NCBI GenBank assembly: GCA_016196825.1
Contig: JACPWY010000051.1
Coordinates: 1-64,000, forward strand
From: Deltaproteobacteria bacterium
GTDB lineage: Bacteria; Bdellovibrionota; FAC87; UBA2466
Reading direction: 5' to 3'
DNA length: 64,000 nt
The first letter of the stretch is position 1; each line of letters begins with the position of its first letter. Position numbers and translations under genes: made by a program. The notes under the pieces were generated by a model. The model was not told the DNA's origin and made no database searches. It saw only the letters and a list, made by a program, of their open reading frames with translations. This document shows, in pieces, positions 34,621 through 43,871 of the stretch.

Positions 34621-35572
34621 GCCGATTGGGATTTTGTTGACCCTCACGGTAGCGATCGGGGCGCTCGCGCTTTTGGCTGGCTCGGAGTGGGTTTCGCCTT
34701 TTTCTCTCGGTTCGAATGACGCTTGGACTGTCGTGTGGACGTTCCGTTTGCCCCGAGTGCTTCTCGTCTTTTGTGTGGGGGCTGTGTTGGCGCTCATTGG
34801 ATCGGTCTACCAGTCGATCCTGAACAACTCGCTCGCCGATCCCTATATCCTGGGAACCTCCTCGGCTTCAGCCATCGGCGTGGTGTTGGCCGGTGTGACC
34901 TTCTTTCCTATAGACAGTCTTGCGGCCCGGGCGTGTGGTCTTCTCACAACCGGGGCTTTGACGGCAGTCTTATTGGCAATGGCGAATCGTGAGCGAGGTG
35001 GAGTCACAGACCGCCTGATACTTTTTGGATTCGCGGGAAACCTTGTTCTTTCATCGTTACTTTTTGTGGTGCTGTCGATTCATTCCCAGGCTTTAGGGGC
35101 AGGGAGCATGCGTTGGCTCTTTGGACGGGTGCCGTGGATGGGACTTTCCGAGTCGCTCGGCTACTGCGGAGTGTTGCTTGTTCTTTCATTACCACTCGTA
35201 GCGCGGGCCAGGGCTTTCAATGCTATTAGTCTCGGCGATGGTGTATGTCGATCACTGGGGTTTGATCCCAGGCGGACACGCGCGACCGCTCTCATCTTCA
35301 GCTCTATTCTTATCTCGATCATTGTTTCCATCGCAGGATCGATTGGCTTTGTGGGTTTGATTGTTCCCCACCTTGCCAGAGAAGTGATGCCGTCTTCATT
35401 GGGACGGCGGGCCCTCCTCGTGCAATTTTGGATGGGCGGAGTCTTTCTGGTGGCGGCGGACGTTGTATCTCGCGCGATTCACCCACCGCTCGAGCTTCCC
35501 ATAGGAACGGTGACTAATCTTTTTGGGGGGCCGCTCTTTCTTTACCTCATGTGGAGGCGGCCGGTTCGGTAG
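34613..35572 (+). CDS. BtuC/FecCD-type ABC importer permease
   Basis: 319 residues from GTG 34613, about nine to ten membrane helices. The family motif appears as YQSILNNSLADPYILGTSSA. The late GSIGFVGLIVPHLARE is the cytoplasmic loop that docks the ATPase. Substrate could be vitamin B12 or a siderophore; the sequence alone does not decide. No TonB-dependent receptor is in the window. Confidence 0.93.
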   Translation: MSRPIGILLTLTVAIGALALLAGSEWVSPFSLGSNDAWTVVWTFRLPRVLLVFCVGAVLALIGSVYQSILNNSLADPYILGTSSASAIGVVLAGVTFFPIDSLAARACGLLTTGALTAVLLAMANRERGGVTDRLILFGFAGNLVLSSLLFVVLSIHSQALGAGSMRWLFGRVPWMGLSESLGYCGVLLVLSLPLVARARAFNAISLGDGVCRSLGFDPRRTRATALIFSSILISIIVSIAGSIGFVGLIVPHLAREVMPSSLGRRALLVQFWMGGVFLVAADVVSRAIHPPLELPIGTVTNLFGGPLFLYLMWRRPVR

Positions 35573-35573
35573 T

Positions 35574-36260
35574 ATGGAAACGAGATTACTCCAAGTTGAG
35601 CATGTGGAGTTGAGTGGTGTCGGAGCTGCGTCTTTTAGTTTTGTAGTGGAATCGTCGGAATCGGTTGGGCTCGTCGGACCTAACGGAGCCGGCAAGACAA
35701 CGTTGCTCCGGGCCATTCTCGGTGAACCGCTCATCGACTCAGGGCGCGTGGTTTTGGGGGGCACCGATGTGATCGCATTGGCGATAACCGACCTTCCCCA
35801 GTGGGTGTCGTATATGCCGCAGGAGGCGGTGTACCCGAGCAACGTGAGGGTGGGCGACTATCTCAGTTTGGCGCTCCTTGCGCGAAGTGGTGATTTGAAT
35901 TTGGCCCAGGCCGCTGAAAGATTCGAAGTCACCCCCTTTCTCACAAGGCGATTGGGGAGGTTGAGCAGCGGCGAGCGCCAGCGTGTTCATTTGGCGCGGG
36001 TCTTTCTCCAACGGGCGCGGCTCCTTCTTCTAGATGAGCCGACAAACCATTTGGATCCAGGCGCTAAGACGAGATTTTGGGATATCCTGGCCCGTGAGCG
36101 TCAAGCGAATGGGTGTTCAGCCCTGGTAGTGACGCATGATTTGGAATTGGCAAAGAAAAGTTGTGACAAAATCCTGGCGATGAATGCCGCGGGCATTCTC
36201 TATTGGGGAGCGGCGTCTGGGCTCTCAGAGTCCATTGTCGCTCAACTTTTCGACCAATAA
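35574..36260 (+). CDS. ABC importer ATPase, BtuD/FecE type
   Basis: 228 residues from ATG 35574, 1 bp after the permease stop. Walker A GPNGAGKTT, Q-loop YMPQEAVYP, signature LSSGERQRVHLARV, Walker B LLLLDEPTNHLD, and the switch histidine in VVTHD. It is on the short side, consistent with loss of the C-terminal extra helix. Its end overlaps the convergent DUF4360 gene by 19 bp. Confidence 0.93.
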   Translation: METRLLQVEHVELSGVGAASFSFVVESSESVGLVGPNGAGKTTLLRAILGEPLIDSGRVVLGGTDVIALAITDLPQWVSYMPQEAVYPSNVRVGDYLSLALLARSGDLNLAQAAERFEVTPFLTRRLGRLSSGERQRVHLARVFLQRARLLLLDEPTNHLDPGAKTRFWDILARERQANGCSALVVTHDLELAKKSCDKILAMNAAGILYWGAASGLSESIVAQLFDQ

Positions 36261-37588
36261 ATTTCGATGGGACGATTGCTAAACCACACAACCCCGTTGG
36301 ACCAGTTTATTCTTTTACCACTATCGATTACTTGCCCGGTAATACCCCACTCATGCGCCTGAATCACAAATTCACCGATCCAGATCAACGACCCGGAGGA
36401 TATATCTCCCAAGCGATTAGTGAGTGACAGTTGCCGTCCATTTTGACGGATGGAGGTAACGTCACCCGCGGCGTTGTACCAAGTACCCTGAAAACGAGGT
36501 AGGTTAGGCGGCTGACGATACCAAGTCGTACCGTTAGACCATTGGATCTGGTTGCCGCCGTTGCGAATCTGCCCCGTGATTTGCCAGGTTAAAGCATTTA
36601 CGGTGTTAGCCGTGGAAAATTCACCCTCCGAGAGGAGGCCATAGCGATTGGTCAGTAGCAGGTGACCGCCACTTTGTTGGATGGCAACCGCTTCCCTGGC
36701 CGGGTTGTACCAAACTCCTGACAGGTCATAAAAGAGGGGCTGTTCTCGCGTCCATGCTACGCCATTCGACCATTGAATGCGGCCGCCTCCGTCGAGCACG
36801 CTGCCAATCAAATGCCAATCCAAAGCATTTACCGTCATGGGGGTCACGAGATGACCTTCAGAGGTCAGACCCAAGCGGTTAGTGAGATGCAAATTCTGCG
36901 CGTTTTGTTTTATAGACACCGGCTGCCCTTGCGGGCTAAACCAGCCTCCGTCTAAACTGCGATCTCGTGCACCACACCGGCGCCACTGAATTCCATAAAC
37001 ATGCTCCACCTGGCCATCAATTGAATCCACGGTTAGCATACCACTCGCCACTCCGTTCACTTTGATCTGCGTATCAATATTGAGAGCCTGCGTTGTGCCG
37101 CACGGCGACCAGCTGACTCCATTGAGATCAAGACGGTCTTGGGCCAGATAGTTTTGGTTCATCGGGCCATAAAATTTGGCGTCAAGGGATGCACGGGTGC
37201 CGTGATTCCCTACCCTGTAGGTTGCCGACAAGGTCCCGGTCATCTCGTCTTCCAAATTGGCAAAACCGCGAAAGTCGACGCCGAAAATTGAGTAGGACCA
37301 ACCACTGGGAAAACGCAGATCAATCGCAATAGTGCAATTTTTTGAACGCTCGTCTGCGGCCAGACCTGGTTCTGCGACCGCAATATATTGGTCAAAAATC
37401 AACGTAAAGGCATGCGCGTCAGGAGAGAGCGAATGCGCCGTACTCCCACGGGGGCAACCACTACCAAGCGCCACCACGCTGTCGATGTAAACAGTGTTCG
37501 GATCGGGAGCCTGCGCTAACGTCGCCGAGGTCATGAAAAGTAGGTGGAATACACTAGCGAGAGATGCAGAATGACTTCGCCACGGCAT
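36242..37588 (-). CDS. Secreted DUF4360 protein with three C-terminal repeats
   Basis: 448 residues from ATG 37588, which has GGGGAGGA upstream. After the signal peptide, the N-terminal domain resembles DUF4360: GSGCPRGSTAHSLSPDAHAF, a KNCTIAIDL strand and GWSYSIFGVDFRGFANLE. Residues 213-448 hold three repeats of about 77 residues, each with a GxWYN start, a QxxxxLxLTNRxG middle and an IQWSNGxxW end. The repeats look like a beta-structured carbohydrate- or surface-binding module. A paralogous N-domain with a different tail is encoded at 41982. Confidence 0.75.
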   Translation of the reverse strand: MPWRSHSASLASVFHLLFMTSATLAQAPDPNTVYIDSVVALGSGCPRGSTAHSLSPDAHAFTLIFDQYIAVAEPGLAADERSKNCTIAIDLRFPSGWSYSIFGVDFRGFANLEDEMTGTLSATYRVGNHGTRASLDAKFYGPMNQNYLAQDRLDLNGVSWSPCGTTQALNIDTQIKVNGVASGMLTVDSIDGQVEHVYGIQWRRCGARDRSLDGGWFSPQGQPVSIKQNAQNLHLTNRLGLTSEGHLVTPMTVNALDWHLIGSVLDGGGRIQWSNGVAWTREQPLFYDLSGVWYNPAREAVAIQQSGGHLLLTNRYGLLSEGEFSTANTVNALTWQITGQIRNGGNQIQWSNGTTWYRQPPNLPRFQGTWYNAAGDVTSIRQNGRQLSLTNRLGDISSGSLIWIGEFVIQAHEWGITGQVIDSGKRINWSNGVVWFSNRPIEIYWSKS

Positions 37589-37876
37589 GGTACTTCCTCC
37601 CCAAAAAGGTTTGGCCCCAGTGATCCCAATGAGTTGATAAGCAATTAATGAGCCATGTTGGGATTTTATTGGCGAGGGCTCGCTGGCCTGGGATCCCAAG
37701 TGGGCCGAGGTGAGCGCCTGGAAATCCGGTGTCCTTTTGATACCATCGACCGCGGACCCCCGCTTTGACCCTAAGGGCCCTAAGGTGACAGTTTTTGTCT
37801 CGGAAAATTTTCGAGCCTCGATATTTTAGCCTCTTGGCGATGGTATAAGACACGCTCTTTCTTACTGGAGGGTGCA

Positions 37877-39358
37877 ATGGGTTACTCCAATGCCATTGGT
37901 TTTTCTTTTTTCTTTGCGCTTGTCGCCTTTGCCGAATCACCGGCGCTTCAAACGGTTCTTGGCAAATGCGTTGCCTGTCACTCGACAAAGCTAGAGGTGC
38001 CACTAGGCCTCAGAAAAGAAAAGGGCCTTCTCTGGGTTTTGCCACAGGTCAGCGACGGAGTTCTGGAGGATATGAGCGCGCGGGCAAAGCTGAATCTCGA
38101 TGAGCGTCAGACCTTGGTCGAGTCGGTGAATCGCTTGCGATCGAGCGAGGGCGACCAGGCAAGTCCCACCTGCTTCCTTCCCGGCGTCGATCAGAAGAGA
38201 AAACTCAACCGCCTTCCGTCGCTGAGCGCTGATAGTTCGGGACTCGCCCGCTGGGTTTTTGCCAACAAACATCGCATTCTTTTTTATGACAAGGTCTCGG
38301 TTCCGCGGACCTGGTTCGGCGATTTGCCGACGCAACATCTCAGCCCGGCGGCCCCAATCAATGCCACTCAGTACCGAGACAAGGGTTACCACGCGAATGC
38401 CGGCATGGAGTTTCCCTGGTTGCACCCCGCCGGAGTAGACTGTTCCCAAAACGCGAGCTCCGATAAGTTTGTCGTCCCTTCACCGGGCGGCACCATCTTG
38501 AAGATGGTCGTTCGAACCAAATCCAGCCATCCCAAATACTTCGGAACCGAAGAAAATGTTCGAGGGCCGCTCCCCTCCTGGGATTTTTCGCCGGGAACCA
38601 CCTTTGGCGAAGTGTTGAAGGTGGATGGTCTCCCCTTTGAGATTCGGCTGAGAAGTCGGCAGGAAGACGGCACATGGAAAATGGATGTTCTCAAACCCTT
38701 CGAGTCGACCGAAGAGTTGGTGGAGGGCCTGAGGGCCCTTTGCGCTCGAGCCTCTCATCCGGTCGGTTGCCAATCGATCCCTGCGATCATTGACCGTCTG
38801 CAGTCGCCGAAAAGTGTGTTCGTCCCGAAACTCACCGACTACCTGAACACTGCTGCCTTAGGAACGAAACGTGACCCGCTAACATTGAGCTCTACAGCAC
38901 TCACGGCTCTTTCCGCCGAGGCTACGTTGCAGGATCTCCCGTCGTTTCCGCAGGATGTTAGACAGGCTCTTTTGACGGAAACACCATTCAAATCGGTTTT
39001 TGGAAAGCCGTGGACCAAAGCCAACCCTCCGGGTTGGGCACCGACCTCAAGCAGTGAAGGGAGTCTCGTTCCCAAGGCCTATTTCGCAGGATTTCTTCCG
39101 ATGACCGAGACCGCCTGTATGAAATGCCATGAAACGGCTGGACGCCACGTCAACAACTTCGACCCGAGTGCGAAACAGATGTTCGACCCCATTGCGGAAG
39201 ACACTCCCCGTCCAAGGAGTTGGTATTTCTTCGTGCAGGGAGCAGACGGCATCCTCTCCTTCCACCCCTTCGAACCTAGGGCGATTCGGGAAAGGCGAGC
39301 GGCCGGGCGCGAGAATGTGCGCGAGTGCTTAGTGCAGTCTGGTTTAGTGATCGAGTAG
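37877..39358 (+). CDS. Periplasmic protein with two c-type haem motifs
   Basis: 493 residues. A signal peptide is followed by CVACH near residue 34, and a second haem site CMKCH lies near residue 415. The region between has no motif I know (GMEFPWLHPAGVDC, several cysteines). Covalent haem attachment would need the Ccm machinery; role is probably electron transfer or a peroxidase-like function, but this is a guess. ATG 37877 has GGAGGG upstream. A short palindrome (CTCGGAAAATTTTCGAG) lies about 65-80 bp upstream. Confidence 0.75.
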   Translation: MGYSNAIGFSFFFALVAFAESPALQTVLGKCVACHSTKLEVPLGLRKEKGLLWVLPQVSDGVLEDMSARAKLNLDERQTLVESVNRLRSSEGDQASPTCFLPGVDQKRKLNRLPSLSADSSGLARWVFANKHRILFYDKVSVPRTWFGDLPTQHLSPAAPINATQYRDKGYHANAGMEFPWLHPAGVDCSQNASSDKFVVPSPGGTILKMVVRTKSSHPKYFGTEENVRGPLPSWDFSPGTTFGEVLKVDGLPFEIRLRSRQEDGTWKMDVLKPFESTEELVEGLRALCARASHPVGCQSIPAIIDRLQSPKSVFVPKLTDYLNTAALGTKRDPLTLSSTALTALSAEATLQDLPSFPQDVRQALLTETPFKSVFGKPWTKANPPGWAPTSSSEGSLVPKAYFAGFLPMTETACMKCHETAGRHVNNFDPSAKQMFDPIAEDTPRPRSWYFFVQGADGILSFHPFEPRAIRERRAAGRENVRECLVQSGLVIE

Positions 39359-39427
39359 CCGCTCGATTGATCGCATGCGTCATCGATGACCCTTGCTCTC
39401 TCGCGCGTAAGCGATTTTAATCATTTG

Positions 39428-40603
39428 ATGCTGAAAACTCTGATTCTTTTCCTGAGCGGTTCCATTCTTCTGTCATGCACCAAGACGTCCTCGAGTGGTG
39501 GCCAAAGCGACGGCATTCAGTCGTTAGGGGCGTTGCCCAAAGTGACAGCGGCTGTGAAGGCCAGCAGCGGAAGCAGTTTTCGTGCGGCGACCAGCGGCCT
39601 GAAGTTTTCAGAGGTGAGCACCCAGGCCTGGACGGGCAAGAGCCGCACCATGTGTTTCACCGGAGATGTGATTCGCAACATTATGGCGGAGGCGGGGGGG
39701 CCCGATCTGGCCCTTTGTAAATTGGGCGTTTTGGAGACTAACTCACTCTTGACTCCGACCTATGATGGCACTTCCCAATACTTCTCCGTTGCGGGCCTGG
39801 ATGGCGCCGGGACGACGCGTCTTTTCAAATTCGACGCTACCAAGACAGGCTCATCGATAACCGATTTTCACATGTTTTCCTGTAAGAATTCGTCGGCACA
39901 AGACAGTTACCTGACGGCTACTTTTTCGCCCGATCCCACGGGATCCAGCAGCGGTCTCTTTGTTTCCATGCGCAGCTTGAGCCACTATTCATCGGGGGGC
40001 ACGACCGGTAAGCAGATGGCTACGACCAGTGGCATGACCGATTCCGACGGGGACTGGTCGGAAAAAATGATCACCTATCAGGGAATCAGTTCTACCACGA
40101 CCTGGTCGCGCACCTCCTCCATGAGTATCACGCAAGCGAGCGATTCGCTCACGGTGTATGGCTCCTTTACCGGTGCCGCGGGTGGAACCAATGAAACGAA
40201 TTGTTTTTGGGCGAAGACCCAGCTTCTGAATATGGAGACACTGGTCACGGCGGCGTTGGGCGATGGCTTTATGAAACATCAGCTCAACGTGGGAGGAACC
40301 ACCTGCTCCGGTTCGACGACCAACGCCGCTTGGACAGGCGATGATCGAGCTGTCGTGGCCGATCCGACCACTTCGACCTACTACACGGCCTCTCAGGACA
40401 TTATGGCGCTCGTCCCGGCGTTGGCCTCGGTTCCCGATGCCAACGTCTCCTTTACTTCCCAAGAGACATGGGATTGCACTGCGTCTGCACCGACAACCAT
40501 TGATCTCACAAGCCCCACCACTGCGGTGAGCGCTGCCCTTGCGGCGTGCGAGGAGAAATACTCGCTGAGCCGTGCGGGATCCAATTGCCAGTCCGGGAGT
40601 TAG
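39428..40603 (+). CDS. Lipoprotein of unknown function
   Basis: 391 residues from ATG 39428. MLKTLILFLSGSILLSC is a good lipoprotein signal with a standard LLSC lipobox. The mature part is unusually rich in Ser, Thr and Gly and carries scattered cysteines (TMCFTGD, LALCKLG, MFSCKNS, NCFWAK, TTCSGS), suggesting a disulfide-stabilised beta-structure on the envelope surface. It is transcribed in the same direction as the di-haem gene, 69 bp after it, so the two may be co-expressed. Confidence 0.7.
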   Translation: MLKTLILFLSGSILLSCTKTSSSGGQSDGIQSLGALPKVTAAVKASSGSSFRAATSGLKFSEVSTQAWTGKSRTMCFTGDVIRNIMAEAGGPDLALCKLGVLETNSLLTPTYDGTSQYFSVAGLDGAGTTRLFKFDATKTGSSITDFHMFSCKNSSAQDSYLTATFSPDPTGSSSGLFVSMRSLSHYSSGGTTGKQMATTSGMTDSDGDWSEKMITYQGISSTTTWSRTSSMSITQASDSLTVYGSFTGAAGGTNETNCFWAKTQLLNMETLVTAALGDGFMKHQLNVGGTTCSGSTTNAAWTGDDRAVVADPTTSTYYTASQDIMALVPALASVPDANVSFTSQETWDCTASAPTTIDLTSPTTAVSAALAACEEKYSLSRAGSNCQSGS

Positions 40604-40659
40604 TGCCTATCAGCTAAAATGACTTGGATCGAGGACTCCGGATCAAATGGCAAAGTCGT

Positions 40660-40697
40660 CTATACTCTATTTTACTCGACACTAAATTAGAGTATAG
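40660..40697. promoter_or_regulatory. 15-bp inverted repeat before the DUF4143 ATPase
   Basis: CTATACTCTA (40660-40669) / TAGAGTATAG (40688-40697), extending to 15-bp arms with one mismatch. The half CTATTTTA is repeated directly at 40699-40706. The AT-rich site lies 31 bp before the ATPase start and probably overlaps its promoter, so an operator is the simplest reading. Confidence 0.5.
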
Positions 40698-40727
40698 TCT
40701 ATTTTAATAGAGCCAAGGAGACCCCCC

Positions 40728-41861
40728 ATTCGGTATCTATCCCCAACAATAAAGGCCGACATGCGTCAAAAGATGATCCTGCTCGGCGGGCCAAGGCAGG
40801 TTGGAAAGACTACCTTGGCAACCAGCTTTCTCACTCCCCCAGGAATTGACCATCCCGCTTATTTCAACTGGGACTTTGTAAAAGACCGTCCTCTTATCTC
40901 ATCCGGCGAGCTGCCCTGGCAGGAACCTGTAATTGTGTTGGACGAAATCCACAAGTTTGCTCGCTGGCGCGGCCTCCTGAAGGGATTTTTCGATAAGTTC
41001 CATCGGAAAACATCTCTCCTGGTCACGGGATCTGCCAAGCTCGATCATTACCGCAAAGGCGGTGATTCAATGCTGGGTCGCTATCGATATTTTCGCCTGC
41101 ATCCATTTAGCTTGATGGAAATGAGTTCCAATCCGAAAGCCACTGATCTGGACCATTTAATGAAGTTTGGGGGATTCCCGGAGCCCCTGAGCGGATCAAC
41201 CGAACGAGAGCTGAGACTTTGGCAACTTGAGCGAACGTCCAAAGTAGTGCGCGAGGATTTGCGCGATCTCGAGAGCGTAAAAGAGATTTCGCTTGTGGAG
41301 CTTTTGGTGGAAGCCCTCCCCACCCGAGTGGGGGCTCCACTTTCAATCAAAAGTCTACGAGAAGATCTCGAGGTTGCCCATGAAACCGTGGATCGATGGG
41401 TGGGTATTCTAGAGAACCTCTATTATTGTTATCGAATTGCGCCTTTTGGTTCACCCCGAATCAAGGCCGTGAAAAAAGAACAAAAACTGTACCTCTGGGA
41501 CCACGCGCAAGTGCCCAACGATGGGGGATTTCGATTCGAAAATCTCGTAGCCAATCAACTCCTCAAATTCTGCCATTTTAGGCAAGACACTCAGGGGCAT
41601 CGGATGGAGCTACGCTTCATTCGTGATGTCGATCGCCACGAAATTGATTTTATAGTCCTTGAGGAAAGGCGCCCGATATTTGCGGTCGAATGCAAGACGG
41701 GCGAGAAAATGGTTAGCCCATCGATCACCTATTTCAAACCAAGAATCGCCTGCCCTCGGTATTTTCAAGTCCATCGCGGAACCAAGGACTACGTTCATAC
41801 AGGAACCGGCTGTCGAGTCCTCCCGTTCACAACATTTTGTCACGAAATGAAGATGCCATAG
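40728..41861 (+). CDS. AAA ATPase with DUF4143 domain
   Basis: 377 residues if started at ATT 40728. The family N-terminus (IRYLSPTIKADMRQKMILL) is encoded only from there, and AAGGAG sits seven bases before that ATT; the first ATG (40761) leaves no room for it. Walker A is GGPRQVGKTT, Walker B VIVLDEIHK, and GSAKLDHYRKGGDSMLGRY follows. The C-terminal half is DUF4143, ending in a nuclease-like strand (EIDFIVLEE, AVECKTGEK) as in PD-(D/E)XK relatives. Function of these ATPases is unsettled; they are often on mobile or defence-associated DNA. Confidence 0.85.
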   Translation: MRYLSPTIKADMRQKMILLGGPRQVGKTTLATSFLTPPGIDHPAYFNWDFVKDRPLISSGELPWQEPVIVLDEIHKFARWRGLLKGFFDKFHRKTSLLVTGSAKLDHYRKGGDSMLGRYRYFRLHPFSLMEMSSNPKATDLDHLMKFGGFPEPLSGSTERELRLWQLERTSKVVREDLRDLESVKEISLVELLVEALPTRVGAPLSIKSLREDLEVAHETVDRWVGILENLYYCYRIAPFGSPRIKAVKKEQKLYLWDHAQVPNDGGFRFENLVANQLLKFCHFRQDTQGHRMELRFIRDVDRHEIDFIVLEERRPIFAVECKTGEKMVSPSITYFKPRIACPRYFQVHRGTKDYVHTGTGCRVLPFTTFCHEMKMP

Positions 41862-41981
41862 GGCAACGCCTAACCGGGGCCGAAATAGCCAAATTGGACA
41901 AAACGATACCAAGTTTGCGCTCTATCCCCTCGAAGAACCCGTGGAACGCCCCTTGCATTCACTTGGGTGGGAGGAGGCACT

Positions 41982-42995
41982 ATGAGGCTACTGTTAGTAA
42001 GTTTGTTCACTAGTTGGGCCTTCGGGGGACCAGCGGTATCCTTGTCCCAGCTTCGTTATTCCGGAACGGGCTGCCCAGCGGGCTCGACGAGCTCGCTCTT
42101 TTCGCCTGACGGAGAGGTCCTCACCCTGCTTTTTTCTGATTATGTAGCCTCCCCTAATGAAATCCGTTCTTGTGCGATTGATTTCGAGCTGAGCTATGAG
42201 CCGGGCTGGGCGTTTGCGGTGTACCGTACCGATCTTCGTGGCTACGCCACGGCAGAATCCGGCGCCTCGGCACTTCAGGATGTGGGCTTCCGGATCGGTA
42301 ACGGACCTTATCATTTGTTTGCGACTCAGACTCTGAGAGGACAATATGATTCCAATTACTTCTTTCGCTACGTCGTAGGGGGGAGCGACTTGAGTTTTTC
42401 GAGTTGTCCGTCGACTCAACAACGGATCAAGCTGCGCACGTCGCTAAGGACTCTCGGGAATGCCGTTATGACGGTTGATTCCATCGATGGGTCCGTGGAA
42501 CAGCAGTACCGTATTGCTTGGAAACGCTGCGGAGATGCGCCTCCTGGCGCAGGCACTCTTCCACTTTATAGAGCGTATAACCCCAATGCCGACTCTCACT
42601 TTTACACGACAAATCCCTACGAGTACCGTTCCGTCGTGGCACGAGGTTATCGCGGTGAGGGTGTTGCGGTCCTGGTGAGCCGAACAAAGAGCCACCCTTC
42701 TCTTTCCGCTATTCACCGACTCTATAACCCCAATAATGGCCGCCATTACTACACCACCAATAGCGCAGAAAAAAACAGTCTGGTCACCCTGGGATGGCGC
42801 CACGAAAAGGATGAAGGCTATTTGTACGTAACCCAGGTCGTGGGCACCGAGGTCGTTAATCGTCTCTACAATCAAAAAACCGGGGGACACCTCTTCACAG
42901 CTAATGAGGCAGAGGCCCATTACCTTCTCAGTTACCCTGGCACTCCATGGAAACTGCACAGTCCGTTGGGCTATGGGTTGACTGAGATCGAATAG
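41982..42995 (+). CDS. Secreted DUF4360-DUF5648 fusion protein
   Basis: 337 residues from ATG 41982 (GGAGGAGG upstream). Signal peptide, then a DUF4360-like domain (GTGCPAGSTSSLFSPDG, RSCAIDFELSYEPGW, TVDSIDGSVEQQYRIAWKRC), then three DUF5648-type repeats (YRAYNPNADSHFYTTN, HRLYNPNNGRHYYTTN, NRLYNQKTGGHLFTAN). DUF5648 is found in secreted and lysin-like proteins and may bind surfaces. It shares its N-domain with 36242-37588 but not the C-terminus. Confidence 0.8.
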   Translation: MRLLLVSLFTSWAFGGPAVSLSQLRYSGTGCPAGSTSSLFSPDGEVLTLLFSDYVASPNEIRSCAIDFELSYEPGWAFAVYRTDLRGYATAESGASALQDVGFRIGNGPYHLFATQTLRGQYDSNYFFRYVVGGSDLSFSSCPSTQQRIKLRTSLRTLGNAVMTVDSIDGSVEQQYRIAWKRCGDAPPGAGTLPLYRAYNPNADSHFYTTNPYEYRSVVARGYRGEGVAVLVSRTKSHPSLSAIHRLYNPNNGRHYYTTNSAEKNSLVTLGWRHEKDEGYLYVTQVVGTEVVNRLYNQKTGGHLFTANEAEAHYLLSYPGTPWKLHSPLGYGLTEIE

Positions 42996-43015
42996 GTTGG
43001 TCGATTCTTGCGGTG

Positions 43016-43040
43016 ACTGGTTTCCATTTCTGAAACCGGT
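43016..43040. promoter_or_regulatory. GAAACC-type palindrome before the 43119 gene
   Basis: ACTGGTTTC (43016-43024), seven-base spacer, GAAACCGGT (43032-43040). The centre is about 90 bp before the start codon. One of four sites of this form in 43.0-49.7 kb. Confidence 0.6.
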
Positions 43041-43118
43041 TCCTCCCATCCAAGAGCTTTTTGAATTAGCTGTTATCGGAGCGTGCTGGTATTCCTCAAT
43101 CCGCCTGAGGAGTAAAAT

Positions 43119-43745
43119 GTGCAAAAGTCATTGGTAAGCTGTTTTGGAATAGTTTTTCTGCTGGCGTCTCCAGCTTTCGCAGAGGCCTTCGTCGGTTACT
43201 CTTGGAGTAACCAAGTGGTTGAGGCTGGTCCGGGCCAGACAGGCGTAGTCTATTTGGGATTTGGGAGTGCGCCAGTTTATGGAACCCCGCCTCCGATAAA
43301 AGTCATTCCCAGACCACCGACCAGTCAAAATTGCGCCGCGTTCGCGGGAAAATATCAATTATACGTCGAACCAGGAAAAAGATCCTGGCTCATGCCTGGT
43401 TCTGTAATGCAGATCAATGCAGATTGCGGACTTTTGGCGAGGGCCAAATTGAACGGCATTCCCTACGTGTTTCATATGGAAGGCTACCTGAGGCGATACC
43501 CGGGGAGTAGTTCCTGGTACTACGATCCTGGCGCTTATAGCGCATGGCCGGGTTGCACCGCGAGGGCCGAGCTGTTCATCGAACCCCACGCAGCCGAGGG
43601 GATTGCAATTCCTCCCTACTATTCGAGCATCTCCGCAGCCCTCCGCTATGAAATTCCATATTCAGATGTCTGCCAGGTGGACTACACGGTAGACACCAAT
43701 TCCGACCACCTTTACAGAGTCGCCCAGGCATTGCCAGTTCCCTGA
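43119..43745 (+). CDS. Secreted protein of unknown function
   Basis: 208 residues from GTG 43119, preceded by GAGGAG; an ATG one base earlier is in another frame and stops at once. The signal peptide (MQKSLVSCFGIVFLLASPAFA) is clear. The mature protein has cysteines at SQNCAAF, INADCGL, WPGCTA and SDVCQV, so two disulfides are likely. No family recognised. It is preceded by a GAAACC palindrome. Confidence 0.6.
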   Translation: MQKSLVSCFGIVFLLASPAFAEAFVGYSWSNQVVEAGPGQTGVVYLGFGSAPVYGTPPPIKVIPRPPTSQNCAAFAGKYQLYVEPGKRSWLMPGSVMQINADCGLLARAKLNGIPYVFHMEGYLRRYPGSSSWYYDPGAYSAWPGCTARAELFIEPHAAEGIAIPPYYSSISAALRYEIPYSDVCQVDYTVDTNSDHLYRVAQALPVP

Positions 43746-43759
43746 GTGACTTTTCAGAA

Positions 43760-43783
43760 ACTGGTTCCAAACAATGAAACCAG
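43760..43783. promoter_or_regulatory. GAAACC-type palindrome before the beta-propeller gene
   Basis: ACTGGTTCC (43760-43768), spacer AAACAAT, GAAACCAG (43776-43783). Left arm has one mismatch. The centre is 100 bp before the ATG at 43872. Confidence 0.55.
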
Positions 43784-43871
43784 AAATTCTTGACGTGTCT
43801 CTCCGTGTTATTCAGATCCAGGTGCTAGCCTTGCCACAATAAAGTTCCATCTCAGCCACCGAGGAGCCAGT

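Noticed and set aside
41880..41910. A fifth GAAACC-type site before the DUF4360-DUF5648 gene
   Set aside because: Only TTGG/CCAA with a different spacing is found; the GAAACC halves are missing.
43790..43812. TTGACG as a -35 element after the 43760 palindrome
   Set aside because: No acceptable -10 at 16-18 bp; the only TA-rich hexamer is at 10-11 bp.
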